DNA from: an uncultured Christensenella sp.
Lineage (GTDB): Bacteria > Bacillota > Clostridia > Christensenellales > Borkfalkiaceae
DNA: 15,604 nt
Reading direction: 5' to 3'
Assembly (NCBI GenBank): GCA_910586365.1
Contig: CAJUGP010000043.1
Coordinates: 1-15,604, forward strand
Shown: positions 1 to 8,070 of the stretch, one piece after another
How positions within the stretch are numbered: the first letter of the stretch is position 1
How the letters are laid out: each line of letters starts with the position of its first letter
The notes under the pieces: model-generated
Told to the model about the DNA's origin: nothing
The model's input: the letters and a program-made list of their open reading frames with translations, nothing else
Database searches by the model: none
Program-made: the position numbers and the translations under genes

Positions 1-47
1 GAGATACGAATTCGTGACTGGAGTTCAGACGTGTGCTCTTCCGATCT
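1..47 (+). other. Illumina P7-side sequencing adapter (artefact)
   Basis: This is synthetic sequence, not genome. Positions 1-5 (GAGAT) match the end of the P7 flow-cell primer. Positions 6-13 (ACGAATTC) sit in the index slot and are the reverse complement of the TruSeq i7 index GAATTCGT (D706, from memory). Positions 14-47 are the standard read-2 adapter ending in CTCTTCCGATCT. Translated from the GTG at 14 it gives VTGVQTCALPI, a well-known contaminant peptide at broken gene ends. True genomic sequence starts at 48. Confidence 0.98.
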
Positions 48-2548
48 GCAGGGAGAACGCCTATATCCTTGCCTGGACGACGACGCCGTGGACGCTGCCT
101 TCCAACGTGGCGCTGTGTATGAATCCGCAGGAAGATTACGTTGAGATCGAAGCGGAAGGCGCGCGCTATATTTTAGCCGAGGCGCTCGTTCCTAAGTTTT
201 TCGAGGAATATGAGATTGTCGGGCGGAAAAAGGGGAAAGAGTACGAAGGACTTGCTTACGAGGCGCTGTTTTCATATGCGCAAGCCGATTTGCAGGCGTC
301 GAAAAACAGTTGGAAGCGCGTTTACGAGGTCGTTTGCGATCCTTACGTTACCTTGACCGACGGCACGGGCGTGGTGCATATCGCCCCCGCGTTCGGACAG
401 GACGACTATAACGTGGGCAGAAATTACGGCTTGCCCGTGCTTTCGCTCGTCAACGAACAGGGGAAATTCGATGCGCGATGCCCTGAACTCAACGGTTTGT
501 TTATTAAAAAAGTCGATAAAGTCGTGCTCGATCTGCTGAAAACGCAGGGAAAACTCTTCAAAGCGCTGCCGTTCGAGCATGATTATCCGCATTGCTGGCG
601 GTGCGATACGCCGCTTATGTATTACGCGCGAGAGAGTTGGTTTATCAAAACCACGGCAGTGAAAGACAGATTGATCGCCGCCAACCGTTCTGTTAATTGG
701 ATTCCCGAAACGATCAAGGAAGGGCGCATGGGTAATTTCCTTGAAAACGTGATCGATTGGGGGCTATCGCGCGATCGCTATTGGGGAACGCCGCTGCCCG
801 TGTGGGTGTGCCCCGACTGCGGCGAGATCGAAGTGATCGGCTCGCGCGAGGAGCTGCGGCGCAAGTGCGGCGCGCCCGAGGGCATCGAGCTGCACCGTCC
901 TTATCTTGACGAACTGACTTGTTCGTGCCCGCAGTGCGGCGGCAAGATGAAACGTACGCGCGAAGTCATCGACTGTTGGTTCGATTCGGGCTCGATGCCG
1001 TTCGCGCAGTATCATTATCCGTTTGAAAACAAGGATTTGTTTGAAAAAACCTTCCCCGCCGATTTTATATCCGAGGCGGTCGATCAGACGCGCGGCTGGT
1101 TCTATACGCTGCTCGTGATTTCGACGATCCTGTTCGATCGGGCGCCCTTCAAAAACTGCATCGTGCTCGGGCACGTGAACGACCAAAACGGCGTGAAGAT
1201 GAGCAAGCATAAGGGCAACGTCGTCGATCCGTGGACGGTGCTCGACAAGCAGGGCGCGGACGCCGTGCGCTGGTATTTCTATACGGGAAGCTTCCCTTGG
1301 ATCCCCACGCGGTTCGGGCAGGAAGCCGTTTCCGAGGTGCAGCGCAAATATCAGGGCACGCTGTGGAACACGTATGCGTTCTTTGCGCTCTATGCTCAGA
1401 TCGACGGCTACGACCCTTCGCAATACGATTTGAAATCGTGCGCGCTCACGCTCATGGATAAATGGGTGCTCTCTAAGCTTAACACCCTTGTGAAACGGGT
1501 GGACGAAAAGCTTGCCGTTTACAACATAACCGAAAGCGCGCGCGAGATTCAGGACTTTGCCGACGTGCTCTCGAATTGGTACGTCCGCCGCGGACGCGAC
1601 CGCTATTGGGGCGCGGGCATGTCTGCCGACAAGGCGGCGGCGTATACGACGCTTTACACCGTGCTCGTTACGCTTGCAAAGCTCACCGCGCCGTTTACGC
1701 CCTTCACGTCGGAGATGATGTATCGCAACCTCGTGCCGCAGTTTTACAAAGACGCGCCCGTTTCGGTGCATCTGTGCGATTTTCCCGTTTGCGACGAAAG
1801 TTATCTGAACGCCGCGCTTGAAAAGTCGATGGACGACGTGCTTGCCGTCGTCGCGCTCGGCAGGGCGGCGCGCAACGCGGGCGCGGTGAAAAACAGACAG
1901 CCGCTTGCCGAGATGATCGTCGTGAGCGAACGCGCTATCGCGCTTTCCCCCGAACTCGAAGGCGTCGTGCTCGACGAGCTAAACGTAAAAAAACTGACTT
2001 ACGCGCAGGACGAAAACGCGCTTATCGGCTACACGCTCAAACCGCAGCTCAAAACGCTCGGACCGAAATACGGAAAACGGCTCAAAGAGATCACGGCGTA
2101 CTTGCAGGAATGCGACGCGGCGGCGTTGGTCAAAGCGGTGAAAAACGGCGGAACGTACGCGATCCTCGGCGGCGAAGTCGTGCTTTCCGAAGAGGATTTG
2201 CAGATTTTCACGCAGCCGCGCGCGGGCTATGCCGCCGCCGCGGAAGGCGGGATCACGGTCGCGCTCGATACCGATTTGACCGAGGAGCTGCTCGACGAAG
2301 GGTGCGAACGCGAGCTTGTTTCCAAGATCCAGACCATGCGCAAAGAAGCGGGGTTTGAAGTGACCGACCGCATCGAAGTGTATTATAAGGCGCAGGGGCG
2401 CAGCGAACGCGTGTTGAAGAACGGTTCGCTTGCCGATGACGTTTTAGCGCAAAGCGTGCAAGAGGGCGACGGCGCGGGATACGCGAAAACGTACAATATC
2501 AACGGCGACGAAGTAACGCTCACCGTGGCGAAAGTCGAAAAACAATAA
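48..2548 (+). CDS. ileS: Isoleucyl-tRNA synthetase, 5'-truncated (IleRS2-like)
   Basis: Charges tRNA-Ile with isoleucine in the cytoplasm and edits mischarged valine. The surviving part is about 833 codons; the first in-frame native codon starts at 50. It opens in the CP1 editing domain with WTTTPWTLPSN, then shows a Rossmann segment with GLSRDRYWGTPLPVW, Cys pairs (CPDC, CPQC), the WFDSGSMPFAQ strand, and the class I motif KMSKHKGNV near 1196-1222. The tRNA-binding helical domain and a C-terminal region with LDTDLTEELLDEGCEREL follow. The HIGH motif and roughly the first 200 residues are missing because the contig starts in adapter. There is no C-terminal Cys4 zinc finger, and the C-terminus resembles the DUF5915-type tail of eukaryote-like IleRS2 enzymes, a form often tolerant to mupirocin. 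The subtype is an inference; the enzyme identity is firm. Confidence 0.95.
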
Positions 2549-2567
2549 CCGCCGTTTCACGCGGCGG
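2549..2567 (+). other. Small GC-rich hairpin after ileS
   Basis: CCGCCG (2549-2554) pairs with CGGCGG (2562-2567) around a 7-nt loop, starting right after the ileS stop codon. It has no T-tract, so it may only protect the 3' end or assist the terminator that follows. Confidence 0.5.
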
Positions 2568-2572
2568 AAGGT

Positions 2573-2604
2573 AAAAGCAAGGACGGACCGTCCTTGCTTT
2601 TTTG
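2573..2604 (+). terminator. Rho-independent terminator of ileS
   Basis: AAAAGCAAGGACG (2573-2585) pairs perfectly with CGTCCTTGCTTTT (2589-2601) around a 3-nt loop, and the T-run continues to 2603. It ends the ileS transcript. Because both arms carry A/T runs it could also act on the other strand, although no gene approaches from there. Confidence 0.9.
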
Positions 2605-2622
2605 TTCGGATTGTGTTATGAT
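2594..2622 (+). promoter_or_regulatory. Possible promoter of the pyrophosphatase gene
   Basis: A -10 box TATGAT (2617-2622) lies 17 bp after TTGCTT (2594-2599), which would sit inside the 3' arm of the ileS terminator. The -35 match is weak (TTG only), so the call rests mainly on the -10 box and on the need for a promoter after a strong terminator. Confidence 0.45.
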
Positions 2623-2648
2623 GAATAAAAAAACGTACGGAGAGGTTT

Positions 2649-3014
2649 ATGAACGAAGAATTTTGGGAATTGCTTGACCGGCTCGTTGCGCAATCGGAAA
2701 TCGTGATCGACAGACCGAAAGGCAGTGCGCACCCGCGTTACCCGCACTTGCTCTATGAAGTAGCTTACGGTTACTTAAAAAACACCGCTTCTCCGGACGG
2801 CGACGGGATCGACGTTTGGGTAGGAACGGGGTCGGACGGCGTCGTCGGGATCGTCTGCACGGTCGATGCCGTAAAACGCGATTCCGAGATCAAGATACTT
2901 TTGAACTGCAGCGAGAGCGAAAGGGATAGGATCTTAAAATTCCATAACCGCACGCAAAGCATGAAGGGCATCTTGATCGAAAGGGGCGCCGACGCGCTTT
3001 CAGACTTCCGTTAA
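2649..3014 (+). CDS. Inorganic pyrophosphatase-like protein (short family I-like)
   Basis: Probably hydrolyses pyrophosphate to two phosphates, pulling biosynthetic reactions forward in the cytoplasm. The 121-residue product has the condensed layout of a family I soluble pyrophosphatase: VIDRPKGS (19-26), YPHLLYEVAYGYL (31-43), and the metal-binding signature SPDGDGIDVWV (48-58), where D50, D52 and D55 match the family's D-x-D-x-x-D aspartates. The usual Pro/Glu of the signature is Gly53. At 121 residues it is much shorter than the typical 170-180, as in a set of short clostridial homologues. The start follows GGAGAGG (2639-2645). It stands alone after the ileS terminator, and its last 15 bp overlap the 3' end of rqcH on the other strand. 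Family assignment is by pattern; activity is unproven. Confidence 0.75.
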   Translation: MNEEFWELLDRLVAQSEIVIDRPKGSAHPRYPHLLYEVAYGYLKNTASPDGDGIDVWVGTGSDGVVGIVCTVDAVKRDSEIKILLNCSESERDRILKFHNRTQSMKGILIERGADALSDFR

Positions 3015-4607
3015 AAGCGTTTTGTAATCGGTGTAAATCACAAAACCGGGTTTGGATTTCGGGGGCTTTTTCACGTATTTGATCTTGCAGTAGTCGACGG
3101 GGATCTTACCCGCGCCGCCGTCGGAATAGCGCGCGCAGATCTGCGCCGCGAAGAGCAGAACGCCGTCGGGCACGTTTCTGCCTTCGGTACGGATCACGAC
3201 GTGACAGGAATGGTATTTCTGCGTATGCAGCCATAAATCGTCGGGGGCGGACGCGCGCACGAGTTTTTCGTTTTGCAGATTGTTGCGCCCCGCGTAAATC
3301 GTAAAACCGTCTTTTTCGTACCCGCGCCAACCGATTTCCTGCGGCGGTTTGCGCTTTTTTTCTTTGGGCGGTTCAAGGAGCTTGGCGGCGGTCAATTCTT
3401 CTTCGAGCGGCGGCAAATCGGCTTCCTCTTCCGCCGCGCCGATCGCCGCCAAAAGGGTGTGCAGATATTCGATTTCCCGCCGCGTTTCCTCTTCCTGCGG
3501 CGCTAAAAATTCCGCCGTGCGCTTTTGTTTGCGGTAACGCTTAAAATACGCCTGCGCGTTCTGCGCGGGGGAGAGCGCGCGGTCGAGCGTGATTTTGAGG
3601 TTGCTTCCGTCGTAATAGTTGTAAAGCTCCACGCCTTCCGCGTTGCGCCCGATTTCGTAGAGGTGCGCCGTCAGCAATTCGCCTTTGATGCGTAACAGCT
3701 CGCAGTCCTTGCACTGTTCGCGTTTTTCGATTGTCTGCGCCAGCCGTTTTTCTTGCTTTTTGAGCGCCGACGCGCAAGCCGATTGCAAGCGCTTGCGTCG
3801 GCTCTCGAACGTTTTTTTCTTGCTGCGGTTATCGTAAAAATACGTCTGCGCCGCCGCGAGCGTGGGAAAGGGAATGCCCGCCGTTTCGCGTGCGTAAAAG
3901 TCGCGTTCACCGACGCGGGGCGATAGCTCGTCGCTGAAAAGATAACCGAAAACATGTTCGGCAAGGCTGCCGCCCGTGTAGCTTTGCGCGATTTTCTCCG
4001 CCGTGTGGGGAGCGATGCCCGCGACGCGCGTAAAAATCGCGCCGCTCAAATCGCCCGTAACGTGTTCGAGCGCGCAAGACAGCGCCGTTCTGTCGGAAGG
4101 GTCGGCTTTGTCCTGCGCGGCGGGAAGGGCGTATTTCGCGCCCGTCAGGATCATGCGTTTCGCCGAAAGATCGGCGGACGTCGTTTTGAGCGCGCCCAAG
4201 ATCACGCCGTTTTCGGTTAAAATCAAGTTGGAGTATTTGCCCATGATCTCGGCGTACAGCGTCTTGTTGCAGTCGTTGAAGTCCGATCGGCAGGCAAGCT
4301 CGAATTTTACGATCCGCTCGAAACCGACGAGGGATACGGAGAGGATCTCGGCGTTTTGCAGGTGTTTGCGCAGCAGCATGCAGAAATTGGGCGCGACAAG
4401 GGGCGCCTGCGCGTCGCGTTCGGTAAAATATACCCCGCAATCCGAAGCGTTTACGTTAAGAATGAGTTTAAGCGTGGTTTTTTGCGTGTATATATAGAGG
4501 ACGGTTTCTTCCCGCCCCGGCTGCACGATTTTGCTGATTTTGCCGCCGCGCAGGGCGGCGTCGAGTTCTTTTGCGCTCAAACGGAGCGTAAACGCGTCTT
4601 GCGGCAT
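3000..4607 (-). CDS. rqcH: Rqc2/NEMF-type ribosome quality control factor RqcH (NFACT protein, FbpA-like)
   Basis: Binds stalled 50S subunits carrying peptidyl-tRNA and recruits tRNA-Ala to add alanine tails that mark the chain for degradation. The 535-residue protein starts with NFACT-N (1-~195): GGKISKIVQP, FCMLLRKHL (75-83), GFERI (95-99) and LYAEIMGKYSNLIL (117-130). A helix-hairpin-helix segment, GIAPHTAEKIA (197-207), follows, then a long charged coiled coil (about 265-420) with YFKRYRKQKR, and a C-terminal NFACT-R domain (426-535) with GRNNLQNEKLV, DLWLHTQ and SHVVIRTEGR-like SCHVVIRTEGR. The ATG at 4607 is chosen because TAAGGAGA lies just upstream; an in-frame ATG at 4646 would lie upstream of the predicted transcription start. 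E97-R98 replaces the D-R pair of B. subtilis RqcH. It was formerly annotated as a fibronectin-binding protein. Confidence 0.93.
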   Translation of the reverse strand: MPQDAFTLRLSAKELDAALRGGKISKIVQPGREETVLYIYTQKTTLKLILNVNASDCGVYFTERDAQAPLVAPNFCMLLRKHLQNAEILSVSLVGFERIVKFELACRSDFNDCNKTLYAEIMGKYSNLILTENGVILGALKTTSADLSAKRMILTGAKYALPAAQDKADPSDRTALSCALEHVTGDLSGAIFTRVAGIAPHTAEKIAQSYTGGSLAEHVFGYLFSDELSPRVGERDFYARETAGIPFPTLAAAQTYFYDNRSKKKTFESRRKRLQSACASALKKQEKRLAQTIEKREQCKDCELLRIKGELLTAHLYEIGRNAEGVELYNYYDGSNLKITLDRALSPAQNAQAYFKRYRKQKRTAEFLAPQEEETRREIEYLHTLLAAIGAAEEEADLPPLEEELTAAKLLEPPKEKKRKPPQEIGWRGYEKDGFTIYAGRNNLQNEKLVRASAPDDLWLHTQKYHSCHVVIRTEGRNVPDGVLLFAAQICARYSDGGAGKIPVDYCKIKYVKKPPKSKPGFVIYTDYKTLLTEV

Positions 4608-4613
4608 GACCTT

Positions 4614-4619
4614 CTCCTT
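4614..4619 (-). promoter_or_regulatory. Ribosome binding site of rqcH
   Basis: AAGGAG on the minus strand, 6 bp before the ATG at 4607. It fixes the start of rqcH at the MPQDAF methionine rather than 13 codons upstream. Confidence 0.85.
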
Positions 4620-4634
4620 AGGCTTTTCATGCCG

Positions 4635-4663
4635 ATGATAACACAAAAAATAAAAATTGTAAA
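4635..4663 (-). promoter_or_regulatory. Sigma-A promoter of rqcH
   Basis: Read on the minus strand: -35 TTTACA (4658-4663), 17-bp spacer, -10 TATCAT (4635-4640). Transcription would begin near 4628, leaving a leader of about 20 nt before the start codon at 4607. Confidence 0.75.
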
Positions 4664-4668
4664 GAAAA

Positions 4669-4696
4669 TTGCTTTTCTTTTAAGCGCGGATATGAT
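4669..4696 (+). promoter_or_regulatory. Probable promoter of tig-clpP-clpX
   Basis: TTGCTT (4669-4674), 16-bp spacer, TATGAT (4691-4696); an overlapping TAAAAT (4696-4701) is an alternative -10. It is back to back with the rqcH promoter. The leader of about 75 nt holds a small GCAC/GTGC hairpin (4757-4769). I saw no CIRCE or CtsR operator. Confidence 0.55.
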
Positions 4697-4765
4697 AAAA
4701 TAATGCTTGCGGCTTAAAAGGCGAAGTTTACATTGTAGGCAGCCGCGGCACTTACCGTGCTAACG

Positions 4766-4773
4766 AAAAGGAG
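4766..4773 (+). promoter_or_regulatory. Ribosome binding site of tig
   Basis: AAAAGGAG, 7 bp before the ATG at 4781. It decides the start: an in-frame start codon 8 codons upstream (4757) has no such site. Confidence 0.85.
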
Positions 4774-4780
4774 TAAAGAT

Positions 4781-6193
4781 ATGAAGTACACAACCGCACC
4801 CGCAGAAAAGAGCACCGTTAAAATTACGATCACGTTCAATGCGGCAGAATGGACGGAAGCGATCGAGAAGGCTTACCGCGAAACGAGGCATAAATACGCC
4901 GTAAACGGATTCCGCAAGGGCAAGGCGCCCAAGCACGTGCTCGAGCTCTATTACGGAAAGGGACTGTTTTACGAGGACGCGCTCAACATTCTCTACGCCG
5001 AGCACTATCCGCAGATTTTAGAGAAGGAAAAAGACAGTCTTTTCCCCGTCGGCGATCCCGCGCTCTCCGTGGAAGACCTTACCGACGAGAAAGTCGTGCT
5101 TGCGGCGGCGGTTCCCGTAAAACCCGACGTGCAAATTGCCGCGTATACGGGTATAAAAATTAACGAGTATGAGTATACTGTTACGGATGCCGACGTCGAC
5201 GCCGATATCGAAGCGATGCGCGAACGCATTGCGGAGAAGGTGGACGTGACCGACCGTCCCGCGCAGATGAAAGATACCGTTAAGATCGATTTCGTCGGCA
5301 AATGCGACGGCGAAGCGTTTGAAGGCGGCAGCGCGGAGAAATTCGATCTTACGCTCGGCTCGCACCAGTTTATCCCCGGATTCGAGGAACAGGTCGTCGG
5401 CATGAGCATCGGCGAAACCAAAGATCTGAACGTCACGTTCCCCGAGGACTATCAGGCGGAAAACCTCAAAGGCAAGCCCGCCGTGTTCACGGTGACGCTG
5501 CATGCGATCAAGGGGCTTGTTCTTCCTCAGCTCGACGAAGAGTTTGCGAAGAAAATGGGCAGCGATTCGCTCGAAGCGTACCGCGCGAAGGTGCGCGAGC
5601 GCCTCGAAAAGAACGCGCAGAGCCGTTCCCGCAACGAAACCGAGAATTCCATTCTCACCGAGATCGCCAAGGGCGCGACAGCGGAAATCCCCGAAGTCAT
5701 GCTCGAAAGACAGGAAGACGTTTCCATGCAGCGCCTCGAATACAATCTTATGTATCAGGGCATCAAAATGGAAGACTATCTTGCCTATATCGGAACGACG
5801 AGAGAGCAATATAAGAAGAACTTCGAGGAAGAAGCGCGCCGCACCGTGCTGCATCAGCTGATCATCGAAAAGATCATCGAGCTGGAAAAGATCACGGCGA
5901 GCGAAGAGGAAATCGCGCAGAAGGTCGCCGAGCAGGCGAAGAGCGTGGGAAAAGAACCCGAGGTATACCGCAAGGAAATCGATCCCAGACAGCTCAGCTA
6001 TATCGAAAGCGATATCAAAGTGACCAAGCTCTTCGATTTGCTCAAAGCGAAAAACGAGATGGTGGCATATAAAGAAGAACCCGCGAAGAAACCCGCGGCG
6101 AAGAAAACGGCGAAAACCGCCGCGCCGAAAGAGGACGGAGAAAAGAGCGCGCCCAAAAAGACGGCGGCAAAGGCGAAGAAAGGAGACGAATAA
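4781..6193 (+). CDS. tig: Trigger factor with lysine/alanine-rich C-terminal tail
   Basis: Ribosome-bound chaperone and peptidyl-prolyl isomerase that receives nascent chains at the exit tunnel. The 470-residue product has the ribosome-binding domain (1-~115) with the signature GFRKGKAPK (43-51), an FKBP-type PPIase domain (about 163-245; DTVKIDFVGK, LGSHQFIPGFEEQVVGM) and a helical chaperone domain (about 250-425). After KNEMVAYKEE comes a tail of about 40 residues made mostly of Lys, Ala and Pro (PAKKPAAKKTAK and similar), absent from the 432-residue E. coli protein. The stop overlaps the clpP start in TAATG, so the two are translationally coupled. It is first in the classic tig-clpP-clpX operon and diverges from rqcH. 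Confidence 0.96.
   Translation: MKYTTAPAEKSTVKITITFNAAEWTEAIEKAYRETRHKYAVNGFRKGKAPKHVLELYYGKGLFYEDALNILYAEHYPQILEKEKDSLFPVGDPALSVEDLTDEKVVLAAAVPVKPDVQIAAYTGIKINEYEYTVTDADVDADIEAMRERIAEKVDVTDRPAQMKDTVKIDFVGKCDGEAFEGGSAEKFDLTLGSHQFIPGFEEQVVGMSIGETKDLNVTFPEDYQAENLKGKPAVFTVTLHAIKGLVLPQLDEEFAKKMGSDSLEAYRAKVRERLEKNAQSRSRNETENSILTEIAKGATAEIPEVMLERQEDVSMQRLEYNLMYQGIKMEDYLAYIGTTREQYKKNFEEEARRTVLHQLIIEKIIELEKITASEEEIAQKVAEQAKSVGKEPEVYRKEIDPRQLSYIESDIKVTKLFDLLKAKNEMVAYKEEPAKKPAAKKTAKTAAPKEDGEKSAPKKTAAKAKKGDE
6179..6185 (+). promoter_or_regulatory. clpP ribosome binding site inside the tig 3' end
   Basis: AAAGGAG lies within the last codons of tig, 7 bp before the clpP ATG at 6193, which shares its A with the tig stop codon. 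This arrangement allows termination-reinitiation coupling. Confidence 0.8.
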
Positions 6194-6786
6194 TGCAGGA
6201 AAAAAACGTTTTGATTCCTTACGTTGTAGAACGTACTTCGGGCGGGGAACGCAGTTATGATCTGTATTCCCGTCTGTTGGAAGACAGAATCATCTTTCTG
6301 AGCGGGGAAATCGAGGACGCGATGGCGAATACGATCGTCGCGCAGCTCATTTACCTCGAAGGGAAAGACCCTGCAAAAGATATCAGCCTGTATATCAACA
6401 GCCCCGGCGGATCGGTTTCCGCAGGGCTTGCGATTTACGATACGATGAACTATATCAAGTGCGACGTTTCGACGATCTGCATCGGGCTTGCCGCTTCGAT
6501 GGGCGCGTTTCTGCTTTCTTCGGGCGCGAAGGGAAAACGCTACGCGCTTGCGAACAGCGAAATCATGATCCATCAGCCCTTGGGCGGCGCGCAGGGGCAG
6601 GCGAGCGATATTAAGATCCAAGCCGAGCATATCTTAAAAATCAAGGCGAAAATGAACCGCATTCTCAGCGAGAATACGGGCAAACCCGTGGAAATCATCG
6701 AACGCGATACCGATCGGGATAATTATCTTTCCGCGGACGAGGCGCTTTCTTACGGATTGATCGACAGAGTGTACGTAAAGAGATAA
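6193..6786 (+). CDS. clpP: ATP-dependent Clp protease proteolytic subunit
   Basis: Serine peptidase that forms the double heptameric barrel and degrades proteins fed in by ClpX or another Clp ATPase. The 197-residue protein has the usual length and all catalytic residues: Ser102 in GLAASMGAFLL, His127 in MIHQPLGGAQGQ, and Asp176 in ERDTDRDNYLS. The oxyanion-hole segment INSPGGSVSAG (69-79) and the N-terminal YDLYSRLLEDRIIFL match housekeeping ClpP1 enzymes. The N-terminal region preceding the barrel is short, as in B. subtilis. The gene is coupled to tig upstream and followed 39 bp later by clpX with no terminator between, so all three are expected on one mRNA. Confidence 0.98.
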   Translation: MQEKNVLIPYVVERTSGGERSYDLYSRLLEDRIIFLSGEIEDAMANTIVAQLIYLEGKDPAKDISLYINSPGGSVSAGLAIYDTMNYIKCDVSTICIGLAASMGAFLLSSGAKGKRYALANSEIMIHQPLGGAQGQASDIKIQAEHILKIKAKMNRILSENTGKPVEIIERDTDRDNYLSADEALSYGLIDRVYVKR

Positions 6787-6825
6787 GCAGAACAGAGCGT
6801 TTTCAGGGAGGAAAGGAAGAGCGGA

Positions 6826-8061
6826 ATGGGAATGGATAAAAACGAACAGAATTGCAGCTTCTGCGGCAAAGAAAAAGCAAAAACCAAAAAACTGATCGCG
6901 GGACCCGACGGGGTGTTTATCTGCGACGAGTGCGTGCAGCTGTGCAACGACATGCTTACGAACATGCCCGTGCAAAACGCCGAACCCGTCACGCTGAAAA
7001 AACCCGCCGAGATCAAAGCCGAGCTTGACGAGTATATCATCGGGCAGGATAAGGCGAAACGCGTGCTTTCGGTTGCCGTGTACAATCATTACAAGCGCAT
7101 CAATTCCATGTTGCAGGGCAAAAAGGACGACGACGTGGAAATCGAAAAGAGCAACATTCTGCTGCTCGGACCCACGGGCAGCGGCAAAACGCTGCTTGCG
7201 CGTACGCTTGCGAAAATTCTGAACGTTCCCTTTGCCACCTCGGACGCGACGACGCTAACCGAAGCGGGTTACGTCGGCGAGGACGTGGAAAACATTCTTC
7301 TCAAACTCATTCAAAACGCCGATTACGATATCGAGCGCGCGCAGCGCGGCATCATTTATATCGACGAAATCGACAAGATTGCCAGAAAGGGCGAAAACGT
7401 TTCGATCACGCGCGACGTTTCGGGCGAGGGCGTGCAGCAGGCGCTTTTGAAAATCATCGAAAGCACGGTTGCCAACGTGCCCCCGCAGGGCGGCAGAAAG
7501 CACCCGCAGCAGGATTGCATGCGCATCGACACGACGAACATTCTTTTCATCTGCGGCGGCGCGTTCGTGGGGCTTGATAAAATCGTAAGCGCGCGGCAGG
7601 ACGATTCGGGGCTCGGGTTCGGCGGAAAAGTCAAACTCGGCGCGAACGAGGTCGATTATACGGTGCTCGAAGACGTGAAACCGCAGGATTTGACCAAATT
7701 CGGGCTTATTCCCGAATTCGTGGGCAGAATCCCGATCGTGGTGAGCTTGCAGTCGCTCGACGAGGACGCGCTCGTCAATATTTTAACGCAGCCGAGAAAC
7801 GCCGTGATCAAGCAATATCAGAAGCTCGTCGGGTTAGACGGCGTGAAGCTGACGGTGGAGGAGGGCGCCGTGCGCGAGATCGCGGGAACGGCGATCCGCT
7901 TAAAGACGGGGGCGCGCGGCTTGCGGACGATCATCGAGGGATTGATGACCGACGTTATGTACGACATTCCTTCGCGCAAGGACGTGGAAGAAGTCATCAT
8001 CACGCGCGACTGCGTTCTGAGCGGCGCAAAGCCCAAAGTCGTCTACAAAAAAACAGCTTAA
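6826..8061 (+). CDS. clpX: ATP-dependent Clp protease ATP-binding subunit ClpX
   Basis: AAA+ unfoldase that recognises tagged or misfolded proteins and threads them into ClpP. The 411-residue product shows the N-terminal zinc-binding domain (C10, C13, C33, C36), Walker A GPTGSGKT (115-122), the GYVG pore loop (148-151), Walker B IIYIDEID (176-183), the RKH loop (224-226), the Arg-finger region PEFVGR (296-301) and sensor II GARGLR (362-367). The ClpP-docking loop reads LGF (263-265) rather than IGF, a conservative change. ATG 6826 follows AAAGGAAG (6812-6819); ATG 6832 is a possible alternative. It is the last gene of the tig-clpP-clpX operon and is followed by a strong terminator. No lon gene follows. 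Confidence 0.98.
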   Translation: MGMDKNEQNCSFCGKEKAKTKKLIAGPDGVFICDECVQLCNDMLTNMPVQNAEPVTLKKPAEIKAELDEYIIGQDKAKRVLSVAVYNHYKRINSMLQGKKDDDVEIEKSNILLLGPTGSGKTLLARTLAKILNVPFATSDATTLTEAGYVGEDVENILLKLIQNADYDIERAQRGIIYIDEIDKIARKGENVSITRDVSGEGVQQALLKIIESTVANVPPQGGRKHPQQDCMRIDTTNILFICGGAFVGLDKIVSARQDDSGLGFGGKVKLGANEVDYTVLEDVKPQDLTKFGLIPEFVGRIPIVVSLQSLDEDALVNILTQPRNAVIKQYQKLVGLDGVKLTVEEGAVREIAGTAIRLKTGARGLRTIIEGLMTDVMYDIPSRKDVEEVIITRDCVLSGAKPKVVYKKTA

Positions 8062-8070
8062 AATAAGAAC

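Noticed and set aside
14..46. GTG start giving VTGVQTCALPI at the head of IleRS
   Set aside because: These codons come from the sequencing adapter; the true ileS start lies beyond the contig end.
764..1771. 335-codon minus-strand ORF opposite ileS
   Set aside because: It is antisense to conserved IleRS motifs, with an Arg/His-rich composition and no start signals.
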